A DNA stretch of 64,000 nt, taken from contig JAGTXK010000243.1 of assembly GCA_019096195.1 (NCBI GenBank), positions 62,001 to 126,000 on the forward strand, read 5' to 3'. The notes beneath the pieces were generated by a model. It was not told the origin of the DNA and searched no databases. It was given only the letters and a program-made list of their open reading frames with translations. Each line of letters opens with the position of its first letter. The stretch's first letter is position 1. The DNA is from Boletus sp. NGJ (Eukaryota; Basidiomycota; Agaricomycetes; Boletales; Boletaceae). Position numbers and translations under genes: made by a program. Shown here piece by piece: positions 35,713 to 48,263 of the stretch.

Positions 35713-36180
35713 ACCATTTAATTCCAGTTTTTCGCTCGTTGTTTTTCACCCCTCTGAGCACTGTTTTCCAACGTAAATTCGAGTGGTTTTCATCCTTCGT
35801 AGTCCCGAAATTCACCTGTAACACCCATCACTTTCTAGACAGTTGTCAGGGAACACATAGACATTGACTTGGAACACATGGATTTACACCGTTGGAGTAC
35901 AGGAGTGGTGGCTAGAGTTAGGGCTACTTAAGCTATCGGGGGGATGACCGAGAGGCACAGGCAAGTCTGAGTCTGCAACCCGATTCGAGGCTTGGTGATT
36001 TGCAAAGTCTGATATCTGAGTCGTCAGTTTCTGTTCCAGTGTTACTGATTCTTTTCGCCATTCTAGAAGGCAGGATAATGTTAGTGTTACTCGTCTACAT
36101 GGTAGAAATGCTAAGTCACGTTAGCCACCTTCGAAGAGGCTAACCGGTTGCTGCGCCGAGTTGCTGGCGGCTGTTACATC

Positions 36181-39016
36181 TTAGAATGACCCAACGGATG
36201 AAACAGTAGCCTTCTGGCTCACCTTCGTAGAGGTAGATGCAGCCAAGTGGGGCGAATGAGGTACAGGAGACAGTGGCGACATCGAAGGCACAGCAGGTTG
36301 TCTGGCATGAGAATTTGATGATGCCCCGGGAGCGGGATGTCTTGTTTCTGAGTACATGGCTGAGGATGAGATTGGAGCTGGCGTGGTGAAGGTCCGCTTT
36401 TGGAACTTCGGCGGTGGGCATACACCATCCAGGTCACCACCATCCGAATGATCCAATATACCTGTGCCGATTCCAGGCTGTCGTCTGAGTCCCACGCGCT
36501 TTCGATCCAAGTTGTAGCTACAGATAGCATGGATATCGGGATCGTCGTCTGCAGGCTCCGGTTGTAGTTGCTTTCCAGTCACAGTGCTCTGCTGGAGGAT
36601 GCCAAATGCATCCTCCAAACTGACGTCAAGCTCCTGTGAAATGGTGTGAACGGCGACAAATGGGATAAGAAACTGTTCGGTAAACTGAAGGAAAGAAAGG
36701 GGTTCAATGTCGATCATCTCAGGCCTGCTAACCGTGCCAAACATTGCCATCAGGGTTTGATGGATCACATATTGGCCTTTATAGCCATAACTATGCATCG
36801 AGTGAGGGACACAGGTTGTTGGATGAAAATCGAAAGTGACGCACTATCCGGTGTATACCAGGGGATCAAACCCATACTCCCTGAGCTTTTGTAGACTTGC
36901 TGATGCGAATTTGTCCAACCTTCCTGGTCCAAAGGAGCTTGCGACACGAGCCAGAAATGTCGTCCAGATGAAATGTGACTTGCGCCTAGACGGGTCAAGT
37001 AATAGGTTGCCAAGGACTACCTCAAGTGTCCATGCAGACTTCGCCAGGGCCATGAAGTTGACCACCGTCGGCCAGCCTCTTTCCTCGGCGGCTTCACGAA
37101 CTGTAGACAGGTTGAGGGCACGACTGATCGTGGAACACATGTACAGTTCCAGTCGAGTTAATTCAACATTGAGGCGTCGCAAAGTGGTTTGATCGGAGAT
37201 AGTCGTGCGTCTTTTCTCCACAAGTCTCTTCTTCCGAGCAAGTAGGGACATATAACGGTCTATGAGGTTCCGTAACTCCGGCGGTTGCTCTGGTAGTGAC
37301 GGAAGTGGGTCTGAACACGAATCTTGATTCGGACAGACACCAAGGCTTGGATGCCAAGGCTGCACTTCGGCTTGGTAGTCGTCAGGAGGAGCTAGCTGGT
37401 CCTCTTTATCATACCCATTTGCATTTGAATCCTCTCTAGCATATATCTATAAAGACAGACTCGGATAAGCATGAACATACATGGGTTGGGTTGAAATGAT
37501 ACCGAGGGACCAGTAGGCAACGGAGTCCACTGCCGCAATCGTCTTTGAGGCTCCTCAGTAGGAACACCATTTTCATTCGCATCTGAGCCCTGCTCAGCAC
37601 GTTCCTGCAGTGATTGGTTAGTGTGTGCCACATGAATTATATTGGGACAATACTGAGGGATGGAACGGAGTCCACTGTCGCAAACGTTTCCAGGGCAGGG
37701 TATCTTGCTCAGGCTCGTCATCAGACATGACTGGGTTGATGGTTCGGCTTGGTGTGACCTTGTTGACATGGACAGTTAGCGTAAACGCCTGATTGAAAAC
37801 AAGCTTACTTGACGGGACTGAACATTGTTACTGTGGAAATGATTACTTTCCTGAATCTCCCTTGTTTGCTGATGGTTTGGTTGTCCAGACCTTGCCCCAG
37901 GTCGCACACCACTTGACAATCGAAATTCTTTCGTGCCACTCTGAGTATTTCGCACCTGTGTCTCTCTGACGACGTGAGTGGTCGATTTTGAGGAAGACCT
38001 ATTCTTGCTGTTGGTTGCTTTCTTATCTGCCTTCGCTATAGTTACTTCTTCCGCAAGTTGCGCTGGATTCTGGGACGATTCCTCAAATACAAATACATAC
38101 AGTATGAACACGACAGTACACCACTTACCCCACTGGTAGCAGGCACCTGTCTGCGTTCTAACACTTTCCTGATTGGCTGTCGTTGAAAAGTCCGGATTGT
38201 GGATATGTGCTGGGCGTTCTTGGGCTTGAAGTTGGTCCCTTGAGGCTTGTTTGCACGTCCTTCAGTCTAAAGCAGATACAAAGTAGAGTATATGCATCAA
38301 ATATGATCAGATATCGTACCATCTCCATCCCACTGGCACTTTCCGACTCGTCTATGCTGTCCCTTTCACCAGAGAATTCCATTTCCCGTTCTTTCTGTCT
38401 CTTGTATTCATTGTGGTTTTTCAAGAACTGCATTAGAATGCATTCGACTGGCCATCCATCCTTAAACTTCGCAAGAAAGGGAATTTGCTGCATTGCCTAG
38501 GAAATTTCGTTTGAGCACAGTGACCAAACAAAGTGCGTATATGCAGACATACCAAGTTCGTAATAAAGGCCATTTTGAGTTTTGATTGCTCCGAGAACGT
38601 TTGACTAAGAATGAGGCCGTTCTCACTTGCAAGTTCGATTACCTCTCGCTTGTGGGAATGAATGATAAGTAATAGAACAGAGGTATGTGCAAATTCAAAC
38701 CTTTAACTTGTTATACAGGGGTTTGTTGTCACCGATGCCCATTATGCGCTGTAAGTTGAATGACTTCCGCCCAACAGAGCCACGTGGACGAGGAATGGCA
38801 TCAGTGGACTGGCAGATGCGTAGACGCTCACCAGCCTCCTTCGTACCTATTGTTTGATGATAAAGTTAGTCAGTAGAGTCAATTTGAATAATGCATTCAC
38901 TGAGACCTACGGAGTGCTGCTTCAACTTGACGGTGGTTTTCATGAACATGACGCTCCATCTGCTTTAGTTGCTTGTTTGCAGATATATTGTGAGTTTTGT
39001 AGTTGTTTCGTGCCAT
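36181..39016 (-). CDS. Second gene of the CACTA transposon (possible TnpA-like accessory protein)
   Basis: Divergent to the transposase; the two start codons are only about 135 bases apart. The start ATG at 39016 gives MARNNYKTHNISANKQLKQM, then helical exons containing KEAGERLRICQSTDAIPRPR, SFNLQRIMGIGDNKPLYNKL, REVIELASENGLILSQTFSE and AKFKDGWPVECILMQFLKN. A Ser/Gln-rich middle follows, then a second helical block (ELRNLIDRYMSLLARKKRLV, AAEERGWPTVVNFMALAKSA, 36844-37365) and a Pro/Ser-rich tail ending VSQKATVSSVGSF. At least eight exons; not every junction was fixed. I recognise no family domain. By position and by analogy with plant CACTA elements it may bind the subterminal repeats, which is inference only. 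Confidence 0.55.
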
Positions 39017-39151
39017 TGTGTTGGTAGTATAAAAACTGGGGGGGATCTAGGGAGCACAGTGGAATGAGCAAGTGGAACAAGCAAGGGATCGATCAGTGAG
39101 AGTTTCGGAGCAAGCTTCCGAGTTCCGAATCAGTTTCTGTCGCAACGTACC

Positions 39152-42100
39152 ATGCCCAGTCGCAAGAAGAAATATTGTCGATGTTCACCAGCTTGCAAGG
39201 CAAAGAAGAAAGCAGTTAGTTATCGGACTCGTCTTCGCCATTATAAACGAGCAAACTATGAGGATATCTCCTGCTCAGTCACTCCGACCGAATCTGATCT
39301 CAATGATGATGGATCGGACTCACCACCGCACGGACCAGGTCCAAATCAGCATGGTCCTGACGATGCTATGGATGTTGATGAAGCCAGCCAACCTTCTAAT
39401 TTGGAGTCCCATCCACTCAAAGGCTTTGATGTTACTTCAGGCTCTTCGCCCTCAAATTGTTCAGATTGTTCTATATCTAGTGGAGGAGAACACAACTGTG
39501 ACTTGGAATCGGAGAACGAGACGAATTACCCAATGAACCTTGTGTATCAAGAGTTTGATGAATATACTCCCATCCCAGATCCTGTGACAGGCGATGTGGA
39601 GACAAAGCAGCATGACCTACGTACGTCAAAATGAATAGGTACCTCTAGCGCAAAGACTCACCACTAAGTTCAGGAGATGTCTTGTTGAATGAGCGAGACC
39701 GGGACAATCTCCGAGCTTTCAACTTGCGTGTAAATGGAAATCTCTCCCAAAAAAACTTCTCGCAGATGCGACATGCATTTGCACACAAGTTTAGAACTTG
39801 ATTCATCATACCTTGTGGAAAATAGGCTTGAAATGCTGACAGGGATGACTCCAAAACTCTTCGACTGCTGTATCAATTCATGTATGGCATTCACCGCCTC
39901 CTATGCCTATCTAGATCACTGCTCGTACTGCAACGAACCACGTTACCGCTCACCAGACAACTATCCTCGTCGCCAATTTTCTTATATTTCCCTGGCTGCA
40001 CAACTTGAAGGTCTTTTCCATGATCCAAATACCGTCAAGACTCTGCTATACCGCCATCATTATTCAACATCTACACACTCTAATCAGATATCTGATGTGT
40101 TCGATGGGGACATATATCACAAACTCTGCAGTACCCATGTTATCATTGATGGCGTCGAACAACCATACCATTTCTTCTCCCATCCAAATGATATAGCCTT
40201 TTCCCTTGCTGCCGATAGCTATCTTCTCTTTGGTCGTCAGCGCAAAGGACCATCTGCAACACCAATACTTGTTCAGATCTATAATCTCCCTCCAAGCATT
40301 CGGACTCGACTTGCAAACCTTATCTGTATTGGTGTCATTCCTGGCCCATCTTCGCCAAAGGACATCGCCTCCTTCCTAGTCCCCTTTGAGGACGATTGTG
40401 TTAAGCTGGCAAAAGGCATCATCAGCTATGACTCATTAACTCGCTCCATGTTTCCACTGCATGCCTACAAGATCTTTGAGCTTGGAGATATTGTTGCTAT
40501 TGAGAAATTATTGGATATCCATGGCCATAACGCATTTTGCCCCTGCCGATCATGTCTCATTACTGGCGTGCGGAACTCCACTCAGAGAAAAACCAATTAC
40601 TATGTTCCACTTACAACACCAAGCCCACATTCCCGACCCCACTTTGTTGGAGATGCTCTTCCTCTTCGCACACATACACACTTCCATGAGACTCGGATTC
40701 AGATTCAGAACGCCACCTTGGAAAAGTCTCGGGAGATGATTGGTAAGGAAACAGGGCTTCGGGTCAAAAAAATTGACATACCATCACGCCATCGAGTCAA
40801 CTCAATTGACTTGGCAAGATCATATCCTTGGGAATGGATGCATCTATTTCTTGAGAACATAATTCCTACTCTCGTTAAGCACTGGATGGGCACCTTCAAA
40901 GGATTAGGAACAGGAAAGGAGGACTACCAGATTGAAGATCACATTTGGGAGAAGATCGGCGAGGAGACTGCTAGTTCAACTCGGACAATACCCTCAGCAT
41001 TCGTACGAGCATTAGGAAATATAAAGGAAAGCCAGGCTTACTTCACTGCTGAATCTTGGGGGTTTTGGTTTGTCCACCTCGCTCCAGGGCTGCTTCGCGG
41101 ACGATTCAAGAAGGAAAAGTACTACCGTCATATGTGTGATCTTATCACAATCATGAAAACCACTCTTCAGTTCTCAATTCATCGCCAGAATCTTGAAGAC
41201 TTACGAAGGTGCATTATTAACTGGGTGGTCCGCTATGAGCAGTGAGTCTATGTATGTTCAAACATAGTAGGATTCTCACAAAAAGATGACCCAGATACTA
41301 CTATCAACATAAAGAGGATCGCCTTTCTGCATGTACCTTACCTATCCATGGACTCCTTCATCTTGCCGACGATATCGCAGCATGTGGTCCATCATGGGCC
41401 ACATGGACATTTTTTCTTGAGCGCTACTGCGGTACCCTTAAATCAGCATTGAGGTCAAAGCGGCACCCATGGGGGAATCTCAACAGACGAATTTTACATC
41501 TCACTTACCTTCAGCAGATGCGCACCCGGTACAATGTCTCCGAGGAACTACCATCGTCACAGTATGATATGGATGGGGTATCTTCAGACGAGGAACCTGT
41601 GAACAGGATTCAGGACTGTATGTGATTTCGTAGGAATATTAGCAGGAAATTAACTTCCCTCAGATGCACAATATGTCCTTTGTAATCCAAGGCTGCTAGC
41701 TTATGAGCCAAATATTGAGGAAAGAAGAATGGTCGCTGAGTATTTGAAACAGGTCATCGGTGGTCGGATTCCAGAGATAATCAAACACCTACCGAGCATT
41801 ATGCCACTCTGGGGCAAGGTTCGGATTCGTTCTGGCGGCAACATGATCCGGACTAGTTTTGCTGAAAGGCGACAGAGAGGTATGATCCGGGAATCCTCGT
41901 ATGTCCGGGTAAGTGGTTCACAGATTAGGAAGAATAGAACAGGGCTTACTGGCACAACATACAGTATGAAGTCCAATATGAAGAGGGCCTGAAACATATA
42001 GGTTATGGGCGCATCGAAAGAATTCTTGTTTGCGACCTACCAGAAGCTCGGATTTTCCGGACACTTGCTAGAAGGACAATTGTGATCGCACTTTTGACTC

Positions 42101-42303
42101 CAAGTCAGACAAATGGAAAGGACGCTACAAAAGAACTCACCAGTTACACTCGAAAACTCGCCACTATCGCAACTGACCTTCGAAACATTCAATCTGTTGT
42201 GGGCCGGTTTCAGACTCGAGGGGAGTGGGTCATCATCGACCGTGGTGGAGAGTATGCAAGTCCTGCTTGCCAAGACACAGACTCAGATGGCGAAGATTTT
42301 TGA
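39152..42303 (+). CDS. CACTA transposase (Tnp2 family with DUF4218-like region)
   Basis: The DNA-cutting and joining enzyme of the element. The first exon (39152 to about 39620) is basic and then acidic: a Cys-rich start (KKKYCRCSPACKAKKK) and a Ser/Asp-rich linker. The next block reads LRAFNLRVNGNLSQKNFSQM and CCINSCMAFTASYAYLDHCS, a zinc-ribbon-like CxxC (CSYCNEPRY). The Tnp2 core contains LAADSYLLFGRQRKGPSATP, VQIYNLPPSIRTRL, IGVIPGPSSPKDIASFLVPF and GHNAFCPCRSCLITG. The DUF4218-like part follows the intron after 41244: LPIHGLLHLADDIAACGPSW and FLERYCGTLKSALRSKRHPW. Last exons end ACQDTDSDGEDF (stop 42303). About six exons; one proposed intron near 39795 is only 37 nt. No obvious disabling change was found, so the enzyme may be functional. 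Confidence 0.82.
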
Positions 42304-43141
42304 CATCCTCTGTACATACTTGTATGCAGGCTTGATCCTGGTGTTCACGGGACCTATCCCATCGTTTCTGGCGCTGTCAATAACCATTGGGTGGACCGGA
42401 TTGACCTCAACGACCTCTGACTTCACCTGCTCGGTCATTCCACCTCCTGGCTCTCCATGTCGACGTAGCGCACTCGTTTCGATGATGCGCTGCATTCCAT
42501 CACTAGTGGTACGTTCAGGGGTGTTATGAGGACCAGTGTGTTGAGTGATCGTGTTTTTGCAATTTTCGGGCCTGTTGCTTGCGAAGACCCCAACCTATCA
42601 TTGTACAGCACATCATAGCATACTTTCCATCTCATGTTAGTACCAAAAATGATGTATTTAATTGTAATACTCACAATGTCCTCGATGTGCTGCATCACAT
42701 CGGGGAGCAAGTCTTCACCCCAATTCGAGCGGATGTGGTTCAGTTTCTGGGCAGGGTCAAGTACTAGTAGACCGTTTGTAGCGATACCCCGAGTCAACAA
42801 ACTCCGCTGCCATCAGCCACCTGAGCTGCGGCCTAGGGGCCCGGCCCGGCCCCACAATAAGCTGAGCCGAGCCATAAGCCACTATGGGCCGACCCAATAG
42901 GCCCGGCCTCTAAGGGCCTGGCCAGGCTTGGCCCTGGCTTTGGGGCCGGGCCTGAACAACACTAGTAGCGGGAGTTGCCATGGATGTGGCGCGTTGTCAT
43001 TACCACGTGATGCACTATGATACGGGAAGGATGTCAACGGACCACGATTTGTTCTTCGATGTCCCTTCGAGGCATAGCCTGGAGAGGGCAATGAGTCACA
43101 GCTTGTATGCAAATGAGTGTTTAACTTCATGCCCAGCTTCG
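42304..43141. other. Transposon 3' interior, including a GGCC-rich block
   Basis: About 840 bases between the transposase stop and the right subterminal repeats. A minus-strand frame (42435-42800) contains DPAQKLNHIRSNWGEDLLPD, which looks protein-like, but I cannot place it in a family. From 42820 to 42965 the sequence is dense in GGCC/CCGG words (GGGCCCGGCCCGGCCCC, GGGGCCGGGCCTGAACAACA), bounded by ACTAGTAG at about 42763 and 42962. It may be a nested small element or an expanded simple repeat. Confidence 0.5.
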
Positions 43142-43316
43142 AGTGTACTGAATTTGAGTGCATTTGCTTTGTACTGAAATTAATTCCTTCGACTATTCAG
43201 TACTTGCGATACTGAATTTGGGGTTTACTCATTTGTACTGAAATTAATTCCACGAATTTTCAGCCGTGGTGATGCTGGATTTGGTCCTTCAGTACCTAAA
43301 GTACTGCTATTCAGGG
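43142..43316. repeat. Right subterminal repeats of the transposon
   Basis: GTACTGAATTT / GTACTGAAATTAATTCC and inverted ATTCAGTAC copies, at least six in 175 bases; the 17-bp word GTACTGAAATTAATTCC occurs twice (43170 and 43229). Mirrors the left subterminal cluster. Confidence 0.75.
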
Positions 43317-43334
43317 TATTTACTTCCCACAGTG

Positions 43335-43338
43335 GTAT
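43335..43338. repeat. Target-site duplication GTAT, right
   Basis: Directly follows the transposon's right end; pairs with 35540-35543. Confidence 0.7.
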
Positions 43339-43829
43339 GTGGATACAAGACAACAGTGTCTCGAGGAGAGTTATGAACAGCAACACCTTTGTCCGTGATC
43401 GTGAGTCGGATCTGATCATTAAGCCACAAAATAGAGGAATCAACAAAAGGTCATCCCCCAGCTCCCGCAAACGTCTGATTAATTATCTATGTACAAGGTG
43501 AGACGAGATCAGGATATTACATAGTAGACTGATGGCCCCACGCAGCGTGACAAGCAGGCGGGTGTACGAATAAACTCCGCTCGAATTTAACCAACGTTGT
43601 CAAACTCGGCGTCGAGTCGGCGACACGGGTTCCGAAGCGGAGATTCAATACATTGTGTGTGACCGAGCGTGACAGGGCTTGTCATTACACTTGCATCAGC
43701 ACTTTCTTTGCACCGGCATCCTGCCGTGGTGACTTAGTTATCCCCGGTTTACTTGTTGCCGAGTGGCATGTTTAGGGGCTGCTACTTGCTGTACCGCACA
43801 GTCATCCTACCTCTTCCTCCATTCTCTCC
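43339..43829. other. Intergenic region upstream of PSD gene
   Basis: About 490 bases, no supported gene. The segment just before the PSD start is pyrimidine-rich (CCTCTTCCTCCATTCTCTCC), common in basidiomycete 5' leaders. Confidence 0.4.
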
Positions 43830-46800
43830 ATGCTCCCTCCCGTCCCCAAGAAGGCCCGGAAGATCGGCCGTGCCCTCAAGACCGCCGCTCGCTTCCCAGC
43901 GCGTGTCTCAGGCGGTCGCGGAAGCGGAAGGAACACCCTCTCACCTTCCCCGGGTGAGCAGCCCGTCGTCCTGCTCCGTCTACAGGTTCTCGGCTGCAAA
44001 GATCTCTGCTCCCGCAGCAAACATGGCTGCGATCCGTAAGCCACGCTCGTCTCTCCGTACAACGCCATCTCATTACACTCTTCCCCAGCTTCGTCGTCGT
44101 CTCTTTGTTGAATACGAGGCATCACACCCCTGTCATCAAGCGCAATGCGAATCCAGAGTATAGTTTGAAAGATGCTTCCTTTGATTTTCCTATTTATCTC
44201 TCACTCGCCGATCGGCTCGGTACAATCGAGATTGTCGTCTGGGACAAGGACAGCATGCTCAGAAAGGAGTACCTTGGCGAAGTTGCACTGCCGTTGGAAG
44301 ATTGGTTCGGAGAGGGGAATGCCTTTAGTTTCAACGATGATCAGAATAAGGTGCATTTGACCGTACAGCCAGCCTCCCTCTCGCTCATTTTCTTCCCTTA
44401 TCACAGCCGTCATCCTTATCGCTCGTATCTACACGAGCGACGACGCTCGCCTCTGGTTCGGTGCAAATCAAACTCGGGTTCATCACCCCCCCGAATACCC
44501 ATTCACTGATGGGCTTCGATGAGGTCTTTCGTGAGCTTGCCAAACGCTCTCGTCCGAGTCTTGTGTCAGGACCGCCTGTAAGTCTTGTTCGGCCCCTCTT
44601 TCGAATTGGCACTCAAGGGGACATCGTGCCAGACGGAGGGTATTGGTACTCTCCGTTCCCATCTCGTCGGGCCCGCCTTTGAGGACGATGGTGGCATCAG
44701 TTCCGATGAAGACGACGATGACTCGGATGACTCGGACTCGGACGACGTCCCGGTACCGCAACTACCCCGTCTCTACATCCCCCCGCCCATGATCCACATT
44801 AATGATAAAAGTCCCGGGCCGGATCAGTACAAGACTCCTGAGACTGCCCGACCCTCTCCCGTCGTGGGATCGACGGCGGTTACGCCCGTCACACCAACGG
44901 CATCCCGCAGTAAGCTACCAAAATTGTTTGTTCGCAGACCACCATTGTCGACGCGCCCGTCGTACGAGGGTGCGCCCACGCCCACGCTTCACGCGGTGGA
45001 TGTGACAGTACCGTCTATTTCGATTGCTCCTCCACCGGCGACGGCGACCGGGAGCGTGTCACCTGTCCCGCCACCCTCACCGATCCTTCCCCATTTTGGA
45101 CATCGTCGCTCGGCGAGTGTGGGATCCATTCCGACAATGAGTACCACCACCAAGAAACGGTTCAAACGATCATGGGCGATGAGCAAGAGTGCTGAGTACA
45201 ACTTTTCTGCGGCAAACGATATCGTCGGTATCGTGATGCTAGAGATTCAGGGGGCTACGGATCTGCCGAAGCTTAAGAACAGTGAGTTATGCTTGCCCAC
45301 GTTAGGGGTTGGGTCTCAGCTGACGACGACGAATGTCTCTGCTCACGCTCTCTGTATGGACCCTCTAGTGACACGTACCGGCTGGGATATGGATCCGTTT
45401 GTTGTCGTCTCGTTCGGCAAAAAGGTGTTTCGCACGCGCGTTATCCGGCATTCCCTGAATCCTACATGGGACGAGAAGCTCCTCTTCCATGTGCGACGTT
45501 ACGAGACGGCGTTCAAGGTTCAGCTGACAGTGCTCGACTGGGACAAGCTCTCTTCCAATGATCATGTGGGCGATGCTCGATTTGATGTCGCGGATCTTGT
45601 CAAAGATGCGCCACAGCCAGATACAAAGACCGGTTTGTATGGCGAAGATAACGATGACAGTGATTCCATGAAGGAATTTCGCTTGCCTCTGGTGACGGCC
45701 AAGGAGATGTCATGGGAAGCGAAACACAATCCGGTACTTCAATTCAGGTCTGTATTACCCTTTTTTTCCGAAGTCAGCTAGTCGGGTTTTTTGAACTGAA
45801 TCTTGTCGTACGCTTCAAGGGCCAGGTTTCAGCCGTATGATGCGCTGCGCCAGCGGTTTTGGGTTCAGTATCTCAAACAGTATGATGCGGACGATACGCA
45901 CACACTCTCGCACCTCGAGATCACGTCCATGCTAGAATCGCTCGGATCAACGCTCTCGGTACAAACCATAGACTCGTTTTTCCTCCGATACGGTAAGAGA
46001 CCGGCAGAGGACGAATTGACGATACCCGAAGCAATCATGTGCCTCGAAAACGAGCTCTGTCGACCGAGAAGTGAAAGGAAGAGGTTGAACACGGAAGACA
46101 GCTTCCCTGACAGCGGGTCCTCGTTCACGCCGGGTGACGAAGCTGACGGTCGTGGCCCTGGCAAGTTCTTTTTGGAGGGCTTGGACTTTTGTGGACCACC
46201 TTTAAGCGTCATGCTGGCCGACGAATCGCCGATGGAGAATACGTCGTATATGCAGCCTGGCCCACCCGAACAGTACTTGACGGAGCCTAGTGAGCGTCCA
46301 TTGATACACGTGGCTGAGCCGCTCTCGGTGTCACCTACCGCCTCGTCGATCCCGCCCACGTCCCGCAAGTTCAGCTACGCGTCGTCCGATTCAGAGGATG
46401 TTTCTTCTGGCGGGGGTCTGTTTGGGTCGTCTGCTAACGAAGATCATCACTTTGAACGGGTCATCAACATCAAGAACTGTCCGTTGTGTCATCGACCCCG
46501 ACTCAACTCCAAGGCAGAGGTGGACATCGTGACGCATCTGGCTATTTGCGCAAGTCAGGATTGGGCCAAGGTGAACCGGATTGTTGTGGGAAATTTTGTC
46601 ACTCCCAGTCAGGCGCAACGGAAATGGTACACAAAGGTCATCACCCAGGTCTCCAGTGGAAACTATAAGCTCGGCGCGGTGTGTGAATTTTCTTGTTTGA
46701 TTTGCGTTTGGAGTATCGCTCATTGACATGTCGTTGGTAGAACTCGGCGAATATCATCGTGCAGAATCGGATGACGGGACTATTGGAGGAGGAAAAGATG

Positions 46801-48045
46801 CAAGTGTATGTCCGACTGGGTATTCGACTGTTGTACAAGGTCTGTCCGCCGTATGTCGGTTAAACTGTACTCAAGGGTGATGATGACTGATGTGCGCTTG
46901 TGCTCTAGGGTGCGCGAGGGCGGATGGAAGGTGCGCGGGGTGAGTGACCTGTTCGCCCCTGTTGACATGTGTTGAGGTCCGTTTGCGGCTCGTAGCGCGT
47001 CGGTTGCTCAAGTCGTTATCGATCAAGCAAGGGATCAAGTACGATTCGCCAGAGTCTACCCGAATCATCCAGGCATTCATCGATTTTCATAATCTCAAGG
47101 TAGATGAGTTTCGAGATCCTCTAGACTCGTTCAGTGCGTGGTGTTTCATTTGCAATCGAGCGATGTGTAATGGTGATGAATTGTCAGGAACGTTCAACGA
47201 ATTCTTTTATCGGTGAGCATGCGCATCGACGTCTTTCCTGTAGAGCAATGGATTGATCCTTTTCCGAAATGGCAGGAAACTGAAACCAGACGCCCGACCG
47301 GTCGATTTACCTGACGACCCCACGCGCCTCGTCAGCGCCGCCGACTGTCGTCTCATGGTGTTTGAGACTGTCTCGGAAGCTACACGTCTGTGGATTAAAG
47401 GACGCGATTTTACGATCGGACGCTTGCTTGGGGACGCGTATCGCGAGGAAGCGGAACGCTATGTCGGCGGGGGGCTGGCGATTTTCCGGTTGGCACCACA
47501 GGATTATCATCGGTTTCATGTACCGGTGGATGGTGTGATTGGACAGATGTCGGACATTGCGGGGGAATATTATACGGTCAACGTCTGTGTCGTGTTTCGG
47601 CGTCGGTGTTGGTGTTGACTGATGTTATGGTGGACAGCCTCAGGCGATTCGAAGTGCGCTGGACGTATATGGAGAGAACGCGCGCAAGATCGTACCGATC
47701 GAGAGTGCGCAGTTTGGATGCGTCATGACGGTCTGCGTCGGTGCAATGATGGTGGGGAGCATTCACACGACGGTACACGAGGGGCAACACGTCACGCGCG
47801 GCCAAGAACTGGGGTATTTCGCGTTTGGTGGGCATCTTGATCTCGTTCCACATCGTCGGCTGGGGTTTGTTGACATATTGGATATTGTAGGTGGGTCGAC
47901 GATCGTGGTGTTGTTCGAAAAGGGGGCGGTGGAGTGGGATGAGGACTTGGTAGTGAATGGACGTGCGGCACTCGAGACGCTCGTGCGGGTGGGGATGGGG
48001 ATTGGGCGGTGTCGGAGGGGGATTACACAGGTTCACAAGCCATGA
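43830..48045 (+). CDS. PSD2: Phosphatidylserine decarboxylase with two C2 domains (Psd2 type)
   Basis: Makes phosphatidylethanolamine from phosphatidylserine at Golgi/endosomal membranes. Twelve exons close to 1177 residues: 43830-44035, 44089-44350, 44407-44577, 44633-45281, 45369-45747, 45820-46678, 46741-46839, 46909-46939, 46996-47133, 47188-47212, 47276-47582, 47638-48045. First C2 at about residues 45-150 ([30 protein letters not shown]). An acidic Asp/Ser linker follows. Second C2 at about 405-530 ([45 protein letters not shown]). An EF-hand-like segment is [12 protein letters not shown] at ~575. The decarboxylase domain spans ~850-1177, with [25 protein letters not shown] and the self-cleavage site GGST in [15 protein letters not shown] (the Ser becomes the pyruvoyl group). 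Catalytic His is in the HRFH segment. All parts of an active Psd2 are present. Confidence 0.95.
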
Positions 48046-48263
48046 AAGTGACGTCGGCACGCTACATTGATAGAAAGACTAATTGGAACTCCATGTATAC
48101 ATGCTATGCATAATTACCGTATCAGATATCAGATGACGAGGTGTGCACGTCACTCTCATTGTCAAGGGGCTGTGATGACACTGCCATACCCGAAACAGGA
48201 GCAATACAGCTCCGCCCATATTTATCTTCAATTCTGATCCTTCATCATCACCTACATCTCGAC

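Larger units (their letters stand above)
35544..43334. mobile_element. CACTA-type DNA transposon with Tnp2 transposase, apparently complete
   Basis: A 7,791-bp element. The left end CACAGTGGGAAGTGAGCACC and the reverse complement of the right end CACTGTGGGAAGTAAATACC form imperfect terminal inverted repeats (about 24 bases with 4-5 mismatches). GTAT follows the right end (43335-43338) and precedes the left end (35540-35543), a 4-bp duplication; classical CACTA elements make 2-3 bp, so the exact boundary may be one base shorter. Subterminal GTACTGAA repeats cluster at both ends. Inside are two divergent genes: a transposase with Tnp2 and DUF4218-like parts (plus) and a second protein (minus). 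Both read well and the ends agree, so the insertion is probably recent. It belongs to the fungal CACTA group found in basidiomycetes; I could not assign it to a named family. Confidence 0.85.
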
